Notes under the pieces: generated by a model
What the model saw: the letters and a program-made list of their open reading frames with translations, nothing else
Databases searched by the model: none
What the model was told of the DNA's origin: nothing
Assembly (NCBI GenBank): GCA_036389335.1
Contig: DASVQC010000012.1
Location: 14,063-78,062 of the forward strand
Length of the DNA: 64,000 bases
Direction: 5' to 3'
Source: JAIVGV01 sp036389335
GTDB lineage: Bacteria; Acidobacteriota; Blastocatellia; Pyrinomonadales; Pyrinomonadaceae
In this document: positions 7,807 to 17,129 of the stretch, one piece after another
Position numbering within the stretch: the first letter of the stretch is position 1
How the letters are laid out: the number at the start of each line of letters is the position of its first letter
Made by a program: the position numbers and the translations under genes

Positions 7807-9354
7807 ATGAATTTTTCTGATCTCCTCCGGTTGGCGCTGCGGAACTTGCGCGAGGCACGCCTGCGCGCGGGGCTGACGACGATGGGCGTCGTGGTCGGCG
7901 TGGCCGTGATCGTGACGATGGTCTCGTTCGGCCTCGGCCTGCAACGCAACGCCGTGCAGCGTTTCAAAGACCTCGACCTCTTCAACGAGATCACGGTCAG
8001 CGGTCGCAGCCTGAACAGCATCGTGACGGCGGCGTTCGAGAAGCGCGGGGGCGGGGGCGCGGCGGCGGGCGGCGGGCAGGAGCGGCGCGGGCAGCAGGGC
8101 GACGGGGAGCGGGGCGGGCGGCGCGGGATGGGGCGCGGCGAAGAGTCTTCGCGCCTGCTCGACGACGCGGCGCTCGCCGAGATCGCGCGGCTCCCGGGCG
8201 TCGCCTACGTCGAGCCGAGCGTCGATCTCTTCGTCTACGTGCGCGCGAACGGGAAGGCGCAGATGCGCTCGGTCGGCGGCGCGGTGGTGCCGAATCAGGC
8301 CTCGCGCTTCAAGACGTTCGACGCGGGCGGCATGATCTCAAGCCCCGACGCCGACGAGGCGGTCGTCGACGAAGTCTTCCTGCGCGCCTTCGGCTACGCG
8401 AAGCCGGCGGACGCCGTCGGGCAGACCCTCGAACTGCTCGCGCCCGCGGGCGACAGAAAAGACGAGGGCGGGGGCGGCGAAGGGAAGAAGGACGAAGCGG
8501 GGGAGGAGGACGGGGAAGGCGGCATGAGCTTCTTCGGCCTGCCGCTCGACGACGAAGCGGCGGACGGCTTGCCGCGCGGTCGCCTCGACGCGCGCAAGTT
8601 CAAGATCGTCGGCGTGCTGAAGGCGGAGATCGAGGGCGGCAGCAACGGCAGGCAGTTCCGCGGCTTCATGCCGGTCTCAAGCATCTACGTGCCGCTCAAG
8701 GCGGCGCGCGAGTGGTCGCAGAAATCGCGCAGCTCGATCAGTCAGGTGGCGATGGAGCTGGCGCGCGCCAGCGGCGCGCTCAAGGAGGGCGAGACCGAGG
8801 GCTACCAGATGGCGGTCGTGCGCGTGAGCGATCCGGACACGCTGACCGACGTGCAGAAGAACCTGAGCCAGCTCGGCTTCAGCGCGTTCTCCATCGTCGA
8901 TCAGCTCAAAGAGCTTCGCACGGTCTTCCTCATCATCAACTCTTCGCTCGGACTCCTCGGCGGCATCTCGCTGCTCGTCGCCTCGTTCGGCATCGCCAAC
9001 ACGATGATCATGTCGATCCTCGAACGCACGCGCGAGATCGGCATCATGAAGGCCATCGGCGCGGAGGATCGCGAGATCAAGTTGATCTTCTTCGTCGAGG
9101 CGGCGCTCATCGGCTTCGCGGGCGGCGTCATCGGCTCGCTCGCCGCGTGGGGCATCGACGTCTTGTCAAACCACATCGCCTACCGCTTCTTCCTCAAGCC
9201 GCGGGGCATCAACTACGTCACCTTCTTCGCGCTCCCGCCCTACCTCTGGCTCGGGGCCATCGCCTTCGCCGTCGCGGTCGCCATCGCCGCCGCCCTCTAC
9301 CCCGCCGCCCGCGCCGCCCGCATCGATCCCGTCAAGGCGCTCAGGCACGATTAG
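7807..9354 (+). CDS. MacB/FtsX-type ABC transporter permease
   Basis: 515 residues with the MacB layout: an N-terminal membrane helix (RAGLTTMGVVVGVAVIVTMV, about 20-45), a long periplasmic MacB-PCD domain, and a C-terminal FtsX block of three helices beginning near residue 375 (LGLLGGISLLVASFGIANTM) with the cytoplasmic SILERTREIGIMKAIGA coupling helix. The periplasmic part carries two unusual low-complexity Gly/Arg/Glu/Lys inserts (about residues 77-118 and 218-238). It probably pairs with the LolD-like ATPase at 4260 or another in the genome. The TAG stop is supplied by the following heptad array. Confidence 0.9.
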   Translation: MNFSDLLRLALRNLREARLRAGLTTMGVVVGVAVIVTMVSFGLGLQRNAVQRFKDLDLFNEITVSGRSLNSIVTAAFEKRGGGGAAAGGGQERRGQQGDGERGGRRGMGRGEESSRLLDDAALAEIARLPGVAYVEPSVDLFVYVRANGKAQMRSVGGAVVPNQASRFKTFDAGGMISSPDADEAVVDEVFLRAFGYAKPADAVGQTLELLAPAGDRKDEGGGGEGKKDEAGEEDGEGGMSFFGLPLDDEAADGLPRGRLDARKFKIVGVLKAEIEGGSNGRQFRGFMPVSSIYVPLKAAREWSQKSRSSISQVAMELARASGALKEGETEGYQMAVVRVSDPDTLTDVQKNLSQLGFSAFSIVDQLKELRTVFLIINSSLGLLGGISLLVASFGIANTMIMSILERTREIGIMKAIGAEDREIKLIFFVEAALIGFAGGVIGSLAAWGIDVLSNHIAYRFFLKPRGINYVTFFALPPYLWLGAIAFAVAVAIAAALYPAARAARIDPVKALRHD

Positions 9355-9458
9355 CCGTTAGCCGTTAGCCGTTAGCGATTAGCCAAACCGTTGAAGGGCT
9401 GATCGCGGCTCCGGGTTTTGCTAAAAGCTAACGGCTAACAGCTAACAGCTAATCGCTA
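9352..9458. repeat. Heptad palindrome, gttagcc family, between convergent genes
   Basis: The left arm is tagccgt tagccgt tagccgt tagcgat; the right arm is ctaacgg, ctaacag, ctaacag, ctaatcg. The TAG stops of both convergent flanking genes (9352-9354 plus, 9456-9458 minus) lie inside the arms. Confidence 0.92.
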
Positions 9459-9872
9459 CGACAGCGGTGCGCGGCACCAACTGCACATCCGGTACTCCTC
9501 TTTGATGAGGAGGCCGATGAAGAAGAGCGGCAGGCAGAAGATGAGCAGGGCGGCGAAGACGATCCAGCCCGCCGTGCTGATCCTCTTGGCGATGACGGGC
9601 GGCTGTGTCGTCCGGCAGTAGGGGCAGCGGAAGTTCTCGGCGTTGACGACGGGGGCGGGCTGCGGCGCGGCGTAGGTCGGCGCGGCGGGGAGCGGCGCGC
9701 TCGAAGCCCAGTCGTGCGTGGGGACGTAGCCGCCCGGTCGTTGCGACGGCGCGGCGTAGTCGGTCTGCGGCTGCGGCGCGGGGTCGGGGCGCAGCGCGTG
9801 GCCGCAGTAGCGGCAGACGCGCGCCACGTCGGGGTTGGGCTGTCCGCAGTTCAGGCAGTTGACGTGGAGCAT
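9456..9872 (-). CDS. Zinc-ribbon protein with LITAF-like C-terminus
   Basis: 138 residues. The N-terminus is a zinc ribbon (CLNCGQPNPDVARVCRYCG). A Pro/Ala-rich linker of about 50 residues follows, and then a LITAF-like module: CPYC, a hydrophobic insertion helix (AGWIVFAALLIFCLPLFF) and CSWC. In eukaryotic LITAF proteins the two half-sites join in one zinc site and the hydrophobic piece inserts into the membrane face. Here this suggests a membrane-associated cytoplasmic protein. Its stop codon is inside the heptad array shared with the convergent permease gene. Confidence 0.72.
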   Translation of the reverse strand: MLHVNCLNCGQPNPDVARVCRYCGHALRPDPAPQPQTDYAAPSQRPGGYVPTHDWASSAPLPAAPTYAAPQPAPVVNAENFRCPYCRTTQPPVIAKRISTAGWIVFAALLIFCLPLFFIGLLIKEEYRMCSWCRAPLS

Positions 9873-9926
9873 GAGAGGGCGAAGTGGCAGCCGCCGCCGC
9901 CGGATCGAAAGCGCCGCGGCGCGACA

Positions 9927-10640
9927 TCAGCCGCCGCAGACGGGCGGCGGCACGAGGTTGAACACCTTCATCACGCGGTTGGCCGCGTCGATGGCGGCGT
10001 AGACGAACTCGAACTCGTAGGCGTTGGCCGTCGGGTAGCAGCTCGGCGCGCCGCCGAACACGACGCCGCCGATGCCCCCGCGCGCCGGTCGCGGGTAGAC
10101 GATGCCGGAGCCCCTCGACTTCCCCGTCGCCGGCTCGAAGACGGCGTACTCGATGACGTAATTCTCCGGGTTCGGTCGGCCCATGCCCATCTGCCCGTCG
10201 TTCATCCCTCTGGCGCGCAGCGCGATCCAGACGACGAAACGCTCCGTCTCGCCCTTGGCCTTGCGCGACGCGTCGGCGCGCGACGCGCGCGTCGAGTCCG
10301 CGTTGATCTCGAACGCCTTCGCCTCGCGCAGGCGCAGCCCGAACGACTGCGTGACGATAGATTGCGTCGTCACGGACGCGTCCATCGCGCCCGTGCTGTC
10401 GGCGAGCACGACGAGCGGAATCTTCCTCGTCGCCTCCTGCACGGGCTTCTTCGCTTCGGGCGACGGCACGGGCGTCGGCACGGGCGCGATCTCCTTCTCG
10501 CGCACGACGCGCCGACCCGACTGCGACTGCGCCGCGCCGACGGAAGCGACGACGAACAACGCCGCGCACAGAACGCGCGCGAAGTTGACGGGGCGTCGCG
10601 CCGCGGGGGGCGTGGCCGAAACAACTCTCTTCGAGGTCAT
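9927..10640 (-). CDS. Secreted protein of unknown function
   Basis: 237 residues. An N-terminal hydrophobic segment (VLCAALFVVASVGAAQSQ) after basic residues predicts a signal peptide. The mature part begins with a Pro-rich linker and has no motif I recognise. It ends with a Gly-rich segment and PPPVCGG. It sits between two zinc-ribbon genes on the same strand with gaps of 54 and 39 bp, so the three probably form one transcript. The start could be further inside. Confidence 0.6.
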   Translation of the reverse strand: MTSKRVVSATPPAARRPVNFARVLCAALFVVASVGAAQSQSGRRVVREKEIAPVPTPVPSPEAKKPVQEATRKIPLVVLADSTGAMDASVTTQSIVTQSFGLRLREAKAFEINADSTRASRADASRKAKGETERFVVWIALRARGMNDGQMGMGRPNPENYVIEYAVFEPATGKSRGSGIVYPRPARGGIGGVVFGGAPSCYPTANAYEFEFVYAAIDAANRVMKVFNLVPPPVCGG

Positions 10641-10679
10641 AAAACCACCCGACTCTCGGTTACGCGCGGCGGGCGTCTA

Positions 10680-11258
10680 TCACGCCCTCGCGCCGATGGG
10701 CTTGCCGCAGCGGTTGCAGAAGCGCGCGCTCGCGTCGCGCTGCTCGGCGCCGCAGTTGTCGCACTTCGGGTGCGCGCGCAGGCGCGCGCCGCAGCCCGCG
10801 CAGAAGTCGGACCCGGCGACGTTGGCCGCCCCGCACGTGCCGCACCTGCCCGGCAGCGGCGGCACGTACCCGCCCGCCTTGCGCGCGACGTGAGACTCGA
10901 CCACCTTCCACGCGTTCTCCGTCAGCTTGTACTGCCAGTAGGCCCCGAGCGCGGGCAGTGCGAGCAGCATCCCCGCGGAGAGCAGCACGGCGACGGCGGC
11001 GACCGCCGCCTTGTCGAACCACTTCTGCATCCCGATCTCGACGCGCGTGCCGCCGTGCTCCGGCGTGATCTTGATGGTGAGCGCGGCGGAGAGCCCGGCC
11101 AGATCGCGCAGCGTCGAAGACTTGCGCACCTGCATCACGGAGGTCTGCGCGACCTGCACCGTCTGCACCTCGTAGTCGCCCTCGTCGCAGAGCCGGCGCA
11201 GCTCGGCGAGCAACTGCGCCACGTCGGCCTCGACGCCGGGGTAGTACCTGCTGTCCAT
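10680..11258 (-). CDS. Membrane protein with C-terminal double zinc ribbon
   Basis: 192 residues. The N-terminal 70 residues form an alpha/beta domain (VAQLLAELRRLCDEGDYEVQ) like short domains that sense or bind in the cytosol. A hydrophobic segment near residues 83-105 (AVAAVAVLLSAGMLLALPAL) is a membrane anchor. The C-terminus has two zinc ribbons, CGTCGAANVAGSDFCAGCG and CDNCGAEQRDASARFCNRCG. This is an inference of fold only; no pathway is evident. It is the first gene of a three-gene minus-strand run. Confidence 0.7.
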   Translation of the reverse strand: MDSRYYPGVEADVAQLLAELRRLCDEGDYEVQTVQVAQTSVMQVRKSSTLRDLAGLSAALTIKITPEHGGTRVEIGMQKWFDKAAVAAVAVLLSAGMLLALPALGAYWQYKLTENAWKVVESHVARKAGGYVPPLPGRCGTCGAANVAGSDFCAGCGARLRAHPKCDNCGAEQRDASARFCNRCGKPIGARA

Positions 11259-11371
11259 CTCCGGTTCTCGCTCTCCCTCTCGCGCTTGTCATTCGCGCCG
11301 ACTCATTCTACGCTGAAACACACCTGACAGTTCAACGCCGAAAACCACGACACGCCCGACCGGGGGGAGAC

Positions 11372-13612
11372 ATGAGAAACAGTTCCGCGCGCGCATCGCT
11401 CGCGCTCCTTCTTTCCGCCCAACTGATCTGCGCCGCGACCGCGCCCGCGGCGCGCGCGCAAAGCCCTAGCCAGGGCGCGACGAGCGCCGCCGCCCTCGAT
11501 GGCTTCACGCCCGCCGACTCGGCGGTCGAGCGCGCGCTCGAAGATCGCTTCCGCGCGATCCCGAGACCGGAGAGCGCGCGCGAGCACCTGCGCCAGTTGA
11601 CGAAGGAGCCGCACGTCGCCGGGACGCAGGAGGATCACCAGACGGCCCTCTACGTCCGCGACCGGATGCGCGAGTACGGCATCGACGCGGAGCTGAAAGA
11701 GTATCAGGTGCTCCTGCCGTACCCGAAGGTGCCCACCGTGCTCGAACTCGTCGCGCCGCGCCGCGAGCGCCTGCGCCTTCAGGAGGCCGCGATCCCGGAA
11801 GACCCCACGTCTTCGAGCCGCAAGATCATCCCGCTCTTCAACGGCTACAGCGCGTCGGGCGACGTGACCGCGCCGCTCGTCTACGTCAACTACGGCTTGC
11901 CGGAAGACTACGCCGCGCTCAAGAAGTTGAACGTCGAGACGAAGGGCAAGATCGTCATCGCGCGCTACGGTCGCAGCTTCCGCGGCGTCAAGGCGAGGGT
12001 CGCCGAAGAGCACGGCGCGGTCGGCGTCATCATCTACTCCGACCCGGCTGACGACGGCTACGCGCAGGGCGACGTGTACCCGAAGGGGCCGTGGCGGCCC
12101 GAAAGCTCCGCGCAGCGCGGCTCCGTGCAGTACCTCTTCATCCACCCCGGCGATCCGCTGACGCCGGGCGCGCCCGCTGTGGCAGGCACGCCGCGCCTCA
12201 CGCAGGCGCAGGCCACCAACCTGCCGCGCCTCCCCGTCCAGCCGATCTCTTACGGCGACGCGCGCAGACTCTTGGAGCCGCTGCGCGGTCAGGTGCGCCC
12301 CGCGGGCTTTCAGGGCGGGCTGCCCTTCGCCTACCACGTCGGCGGCACCAACGACGTGCGCGTCCACCTCAGGACCGACATGGATTTTAAGACGACGACG
12401 ATCTGGGACGTGGTCGGTCGCGTCGGCGGCAATGAGGAGAAGGATCGGTGGGTGGTGCTCGGCAACCACCGCGACGCGTGGACGTTCGGCGCGGTCGATC
12501 CGAACAGCGGCACGGCGGCGATGCTCGAACTCGCGCGCGGCTTCGGAGAGTTGACGAAGCAGGGCTGGAAGCCGCGCCGCACCATCGTCCTGTGCAGTTG
12601 GGACGCGGAGGAGCAGGGCCTGATCGGCTCGACCGAGTGGGCGGAGGAGAACGCCGCCGAGTTGAGGGAGAAGGCGGTCGCTTATCTGAACATGGACGTG
12701 GCCGTGGCGGGCGCGAACTTCGGCGCGTCGTCCGTGCCGACGATGTGGAGACTGATCCGCGCGGCCACGCGCGACGTGCGCGATCCGAAGACGGGGAAGA
12801 GCGTCTATCAGGCGTGGCAGGATCACTCGCGCGAGGATCGGCCCGAGGCCGAGCTGACCGACGCCGAAGCGGGGACCGACACGCCCGTCGCGGAGGCGCG
12901 CATCGCCGCGCTCGGATCGGGCTCGGACTACACGCCCTTCCTACAGCACCTCGGCGTCCCGTCGCTCGACATGGGCTTCGGCGGCGACTACGGCGTCTAC
13001 CACTCGGCCTACGACTCGTTCACGTGGATGACGAAGTTCGGCGATCCGCAGTTCACCTACCACGTCGCCGCCGCGCAAATCTGGGGCACCATCGCCATGC
13101 GCCTCGCCGACTCGTCGGCGCTCCCGCTCGACTACGCCGACTACGCCGAGCAGATCCGCGACTTCGTCAACGAGACCGTCAAGACCGCGCGGCGGAGAAA
13201 GCTCGCCGACTCGTTCGACGCGAAGGCCCTGCTCGACGCCGCGAAGGATTTAGGCGACGAGGCGGCGCGCACGCGCACGCGCCGCGACGAGCTGGTCGGC
13301 GAAGTCGAGCGTTCGCGCGCGCGCGCCGACGACGCGAACCCGCGCGCGGCGGCGCGCCTGCGTAAGATCAACGACAGCCTCCTCGCCGCCGAGCGCGCAC
13401 TCACCGACGCGCGCGGGCTGACGGGCCGCCCGTGGTACACGCACCAGATTTACGCGCCCGGCTTCTACACCGGCTACGCCGCGCAGCCGCTCCCCGATCT
13501 CCGGCAGGCCATCGAAGACCGCAACACCACCAACGCCCGCGAAGCCGCCGCGCGCATCACCGCCGCCGTCCGCCGCGCCGCGCAGACGTTGAAGGACGGG
13601 CGCGAGGACTAA
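11372..13612 (+). CDS. M28 carboxypeptidase, glutamate carboxypeptidase II-like
   Basis: Secreted zinc peptidase of the GCPII/NAALADase/transferrin-receptor group, 746 residues. A signal peptide (LALLLSAQLICAATAPAARAQ) is followed by a protease-associated domain (about 170-300) and the M28 catalytic domain. Metal and catalytic residues are seen in LGNHRDAWTFGAVDPNSG, WDAEEQGLIGSTEWAEE, YLNMDVAV and GVYHSAYDSF. The C-terminal 170 residues fit the helical TFR-dimer domain. The ATG has a strong ggggggag Shine-Dalgarno. It likely acts in the periplasm or outside the cell on acidic peptides. Confidence 0.94.
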   Translation: MRNSSARASLALLLSAQLICAATAPAARAQSPSQGATSAAALDGFTPADSAVERALEDRFRAIPRPESAREHLRQLTKEPHVAGTQEDHQTALYVRDRMREYGIDAELKEYQVLLPYPKVPTVLELVAPRRERLRLQEAAIPEDPTSSSRKIIPLFNGYSASGDVTAPLVYVNYGLPEDYAALKKLNVETKGKIVIARYGRSFRGVKARVAEEHGAVGVIIYSDPADDGYAQGDVYPKGPWRPESSAQRGSVQYLFIHPGDPLTPGAPAVAGTPRLTQAQATNLPRLPVQPISYGDARRLLEPLRGQVRPAGFQGGLPFAYHVGGTNDVRVHLRTDMDFKTTTIWDVVGRVGGNEEKDRWVVLGNHRDAWTFGAVDPNSGTAAMLELARGFGELTKQGWKPRRTIVLCSWDAEEQGLIGSTEWAEENAAELREKAVAYLNMDVAVAGANFGASSVPTMWRLIRAATRDVRDPKTGKSVYQAWQDHSREDRPEAELTDAEAGTDTPVAEARIAALGSGSDYTPFLQHLGVPSLDMGFGGDYGVYHSAYDSFTWMTKFGDPQFTYHVAAAQIWGTIAMRLADSSALPLDYADYAEQIRDFVNETVKTARRRKLADSFDAKALLDAAKDLGDEAARTRTRRDELVGEVERSRARADDANPRAAARLRKINDSLLAAERALTDARGLTGRPWYTHQIYAPGFYTGYAAQPLPDLRQAIEDRNTTNAREAAARITAAVRRAAQTLKDGRED

Positions 13613-13667
13613 CAGTGAAGGAATTTAACCGGCGGCGGCGGCTGGTTATCGAAGTGGAGAGGAAACC

Positions 13668-14138
13668 ATGCGTCACGTATTTCTGATTGCGCTCGTATTT
13701 CTCGCCCTCCTGCTTGGTGGCTGTTCTTTCGCTACCGACTTCGTCGTGGTGAATAAATCCGAGCAGCCGATTGAGGTCGCGTACAGGGTCGCCGAGTCAT
13801 CCGTCGGGCCGGTCCCAACGGTCGGCGAGCCCCTAGTAATAGCGGCCTCCCGACTGGGAGCCAAAGGGGGCGACGACTGGAAGGAGTTAAGCCCGAATCA
13901 ATACAAGGTCGATCTTAAGAGCCGCACGATCACGGTAGTCGTAATGCCGAACGCTGCTTTACGGCTGACGTATGTTCGAGATTATGGATGGGACGAGAGC
14001 ATCCAGAACTCGAATTACTTCCCGATCAAGGAGCTTAACGTCACAGGGGCGAGAGGTGGGATCAAGTTGACGGGGCGGCAGGTACACACCACCTTCTCTC
14101 AAGTGTCGGAGGGGCTCTATACCCTTACGTATATTTGA
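13668..14138 (+). CDS. Small lipoprotein of unknown function, AT-richer than neighbours
   Basis: 156 residues with a lipoprotein signal peptide ending in a lipobox LLLGGC (Cys near residue 19). The mature part is predicted mostly beta. No family is recognised. The Shine-Dalgarno gagagg is well placed. Codon use differs from both neighbours: third positions are often A or T, and codons such as aat, ata and tta are common, suggesting later acquisition. A perfect 38-bp palindrome terminator follows. Confidence 0.75.
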   Translation: MRHVFLIALVFLALLLGGCSFATDFVVVNKSEQPIEVAYRVAESSVGPVPTVGEPLVIAASRLGAKGGDDWKELSPNQYKVDLKSRTITVVVMPNAALRLTYVRDYGWDESIQNSNYFPIKELNVTGARGGIKLTGRQVHTTFSQVSEGLYTLTYI

Positions 14139-14227
14139 GGTGATAGGGCTCCGTTCACGACATCGACCGAGGCGCATCTAATGACCTGTGCGCGCTAGCT
14201 CGAAACGCATAGCGGGCACCTGATAAG

Positions 14228-14275
14228 AAATTAAGGGGCGGCCCTTACGTAAGGGCCGCCCCTTAATTTTTCCAG
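14228..14275. terminator. Terminator, perfect 38-bp palindrome
   Basis: Bases 14230-14267 are a perfect palindrome with 19-bp arms centred on acgt (arm attaaggggcggcccttac), followed by a T run. It sits between convergent genes and can act in both directions. Confidence 0.85.
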
Positions 14276-14290
14276 ACTCGGCCTGCCCGG

Positions 14291-14869
14291 TCAGTAGGTT
14301 GGCGGGGTGCCCTTCTTGCCCGACTTCTCCTTCGTCTCCTCGGAGGGCAGCTTCTTCGCGGCTTCGACGATCTGCTGCGCGTTGTCGATGGCCTGTTCGA
14401 GCTGCTCGCGCTCGGCCTTGTCGGTGATCGTGGCGCGCAGCGGCGTGAGCTGCGCGATGAAGCGCGTCGAGGCCTCGGCGAGCTTGCGGACGGTCTTGGG
14501 CAGGAGCGGGCTCTTGGGGTCGCGCTGCGCGGTGTCGTCGACGTTCTCGATGGCCTCGTCGAGGATGTGCGCGATGTCGTAGAGCATCTCGGCGCGCGTG
14601 CCCTGCGGGAGCGCGCCGAGGGCCTCCGAGACTTGCTTCTCCTGCTTACCGGAGGGCGCGCTCTCGTTGAAGATGATCCGCAGGCGGCGCTCGATGGCCT
14701 TGACGAAGACGCCCTCGCGCACGTTCAGCTCCTGCGCGTCGCGCACGACCTCGATCTCCTGCGGCGTGAGGTGATCGCGCTTCGCGCGCTGCGCGGTCGC
14801 CGCGGGCGCGAGAGTTGTCGCGAGCAACACGAGCGAGAGCAGGGAGGCGGGGCGGCGTAGTCGGTTCAT
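14291..14869 (-). CDS. Secreted helical protein of unknown function
   Basis: 192 residues from the ATG at 14869, chosen because aagga lies 9 bp upstream and a signal peptide follows (LLSLVLLATTLAPAATAQ). An upstream in-frame ATG at 14920 overlaps the stop of the preceding gene as ATGA but adds 17 residues before the signal peptide. The mature protein is helical, with no recognised domain, and ends in a Lys-rich EETKEKSGKKG tail. It is co-transcribed with the upstream secreted protein. Confidence 0.7.
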   Translation of the reverse strand: MNRLRRPASLLSLVLLATTLAPAATAQRAKRDHLTPQEIEVVRDAQELNVREGVFVKAIERRLRIIFNESAPSGKQEKQVSEALGALPQGTRAEMLYDIAHILDEAIENVDDTAQRDPKSPLLPKTVRKLAEASTRFIAQLTPLRATITDKAEREQLEQAIDNAQQIVEAAKKLPSEETKEKSGKKGTPPTY

Positions 14870-14916
14870 CGTTTTTAATCCTTCTAGACTTTCACGCGGC
14901 GGCTTGCGCCGGCAGT

Positions 14917-15585
14917 TCACGGCAGGGCGGGCGGGTCTCTCTTCGGCGCGGGCGGCGGCTCCTTCGCCGCGCCCTTCGCGGGGTCGTCGCCGCCTCCGCC
15001 GGGCTTCGCCTCGCCGCGCGGCTCGCGCAAGAGCGCCGCGCCGAAGAAGGCGTCGAGCGCCTCGCTGCGCTTGTCGCGCGCGTAGACGAACGCCGCGCGG
15101 ACGTTCGCCTGATAGTCCGCGGGCGTCGTGCGGCGCATCGTCTCGATGCGCGCCGTGTGCCCTTTGACGGCCTGTTCTATCGACCTGTAGAGATCGCGCG
15201 TCTTGCTATCGACCTTCACGCCGTCCGGGGCCCTGCCGATGGGCTTGAGGAACTGGAGCACGTCGTCGAGCAGTGCCTGATAGACGCCGAGGTCTGCGGC
15301 AGCCGGGTCGAAGCGACCGGCGGCGGTCGAGCGTTCGGCGCTGGCGAGCCGCGCTTCGAGCAGCGCGAGCGTGGCGCGCACGCGCGCCTTCGGCTCGACG
15401 GCGCTCGCGAGCTGCGCGCGCTCCGCGTCGGGCACGTACCGCATCGGGGGCGGCGCGGGCTGCGGCGGCAGCACCGGCTCCTGCGCGCGCGCCGGTCGTG
15501 AGAGCGCGCACGCCGCGAGGACGAGCGCCGAGAGCAGGAGGGCTCTCAGCGGCGCGCGCGCGCGCGGTGTGAGAACGCCCGTCAT
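14917..15585 (-). CDS. Secreted protein of unknown function
   Basis: 222 residues from the ATG at 15585, where a typical signal sequence begins (ALLLSALVLAACALSRPARAQ). An LVLAAC lipobox-like run is possible, so it may be a lipoprotein. Longer in-frame starts up to 15699 exist but would place 38 extra residues before the signal peptide. The mature part is helical, with a Gly/Pro/Lys-rich C-terminal tail. It precedes the secreted protein at 14291-14869, and the two may work together. No family is recognised. Confidence 0.62.
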   Translation of the reverse strand: MTGVLTPRARAPLRALLLSALVLAACALSRPARAQEPVLPPQPAPPPMRYVPDAERAQLASAVEPKARVRATLALLEARLASAERSTAAGRFDPAAADLGVYQALLDDVLQFLKPIGRAPDGVKVDSKTRDLYRSIEQAVKGHTARIETMRRTTPADYQANVRAAFVYARDKRSEALDAFFGAALLREPRGEAKPGGGGDDPAKGAAKEPPPAPKRDPPALP

Positions 15586-15788
15586 CGTCGCCGACTCGAC
15601 CGACGCGCCGAGCGTAGGGCTGAAAGATTCTCGCGGCATCATCCGAAGTACGAGCCTGACAAAAAGTACGAGCGCGATAAAAAAGTACGAGCGCGACAAA
15701 AACGACTCCGCGTGATCGATTGTTCACGCGCGGCTGATTTTACACGACCGCGCCGCGCCCCGCGTACGTCGCCGGGCGCGCCGCCCGA

Positions 15789-17129
15789 TCAGCGCGCGGG
15801 CTTCTTCGGCTTCGCGCCCACGCCGCGCTTGATCTGCGAGCGCAGGCTGGGGAGCCTGAGCTTCACCTTCTCGATCTCAAGCCCGTTCTTCTGTGCGTCG
15901 GCGCTCGCGAGGAAGGTCTCGTACTCGGAGAGCGCCTGCTCGAACTCGCCGAGCAGATCGTGATCGCGCGCGATGAAGAAGTGGACGACGGCGAGGTCGG
16001 GCCGCGCCTCGCGCAGCCACTTGAACTCGGCGAGCGCCTGATCGTACTGCTTCAGCTCGTCGAGCGCGGTCGCGAGGTTGGCGTGCGCCTCGTAGAGATC
16101 GGGCTTGGCCTCGACGACGCGCCGCAGCACCCCGACCGCCTCCGGGAAGCGGCGCAACTGCACGAGCGCGGCGGCGTAGCCCGTCGCGTAGTTCGCGTTC
16201 GCGGGTTCGAGGCGCACCGCCTCGCCGAAGTGTTCGAGCGATCTCTGCGGGTCTGACTTGCGGTACGCGATGCCGAGGCAGTTGTGCGCCGGGGCGTTCT
16301 TCGGATCGCCCGCGACCAGTTTTTCGAGCGAGGGGATCGAGCCCTCGCCGCAGTCGCTGATCTTGCCGACCGCCTCGAACTCCCCGAGCCGCCTGCGCAG
16401 GCGCTCGCGGTCGGCCTCCGGCGCGCTCGCCGCGGCGAGCGTCAACTCCTCGACAGCCGCGCGCAGATCGCCTGCCGCGGCCAACTGCTCGGCGCGCTCG
16501 GCGTGCGCGTCCGCGCTCCGCGGATCGAGCTTGAGCGCGCGCGCGACGCTCGCCGCGGCGGAAGTCTTGTCGCCCGCGAGCCTCTCGATCTGCGCGCGCA
16601 GCGACCAATCGGCAGCCGCCGCGTTTTCCAGCTCGGTCGCCTGCCTGACGAGCTTCAAAGCGTCCGCGCCCGCGCCCGCGCGCTGCCGCAGCCCGGCGAG
16701 CGCGACGAGCGAAGGCAGATTTTTCGGATCGAGCTCGACGGCGCGGCGCAGGTACGACTCGGCTTCGCGGTCGCGTCCGGCGCGCGCGAGCAGCAGGCCG
16801 AGCGCGGCTTGCGGCAGCGGCCAGTCCGCCTTCAACCCGGCGGCGCGGCGCAGAGAGACTTCCGCCTCCGGCAGGCGCTTGAGCGCGGCGAGCGCGACGC
16901 CCTTCTGGAAATGGGCCTCCGCGAATTCGGGCCGCAGCTTGAGCGCGGCGTCGTAGAGCTCGACGGCGCGCGCCGCGTCGCCCTTCGCGTGCGCGTCCTG
17001 CCCGCGCTCGAAGAGGCGGACGGGATCGTCCGAGTCGTCGCCCTGCGCCGCGGCCAGAGTCGCGCAGGCGCAGAGGAGCGCGAGCGCGGCGAGGGCGGCG
17101 GCGAAAGTTTTGCGAAGGCTTGCGGGCAT
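15789..17129 (-). CDS. Secreted tetratricopeptide-repeat protein
   Basis: 446 residues. A signal peptide (AAALAALALLCACATLAAAQ) precedes at least ten TPR motifs, for example AVELYDAALKLRPEFAEAHFQ, AESYLRRAVELDPKN and AVRLEPANANYATGYAAAL. The C-terminus is basic (KRGVGAKPKKPAR). It is probably a periplasmic scaffold for protein complexes; no partner is evident nearby. It is divergent from larE across a 324-bp gap. Confidence 0.85.
   Translation of the reverse strand: MPASLRKTFAAALAALALLCACATLAAAQGDDSDDPVRLFERGQDAHAKGDAARAVELYDAALKLRPEFAEAHFQKGVALAALKRLPEAEVSLRRAAGLKADWPLPQAALGLLLARAGRDREAESYLRRAVELDPKNLPSLVALAGLRQRAGAGADALKLVRQATELENAAAADWSLRAQIERLAGDKTSAAASVARALKLDPRSADAHAERAEQLAAAGDLRAAVEELTLAAASAPEADRERLRRRLGEFEAVGKISDCGEGSIPSLEKLVAGDPKNAPAHNCLGIAYRKSDPQRSLEHFGEAVRLEPANANYATGYAAALVQLRRFPEAVGVLRRVVEAKPDLYEAHANLATALDELKQYDQALAEFKWLREARPDLAVVHFFIARDHDLLGEFEQALSEYETFLASADAQKNGLEIEKVKLRLPSLRSQIKRGVGAKPKKPAR

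Noticed and set aside
4260..9354. Treating the ABC ATPase and the MacB-like permease as one operon
   Set aside because: Three unrelated genes, each followed by a heptad array, separate them; functional pairing remains possible but not operon structure.
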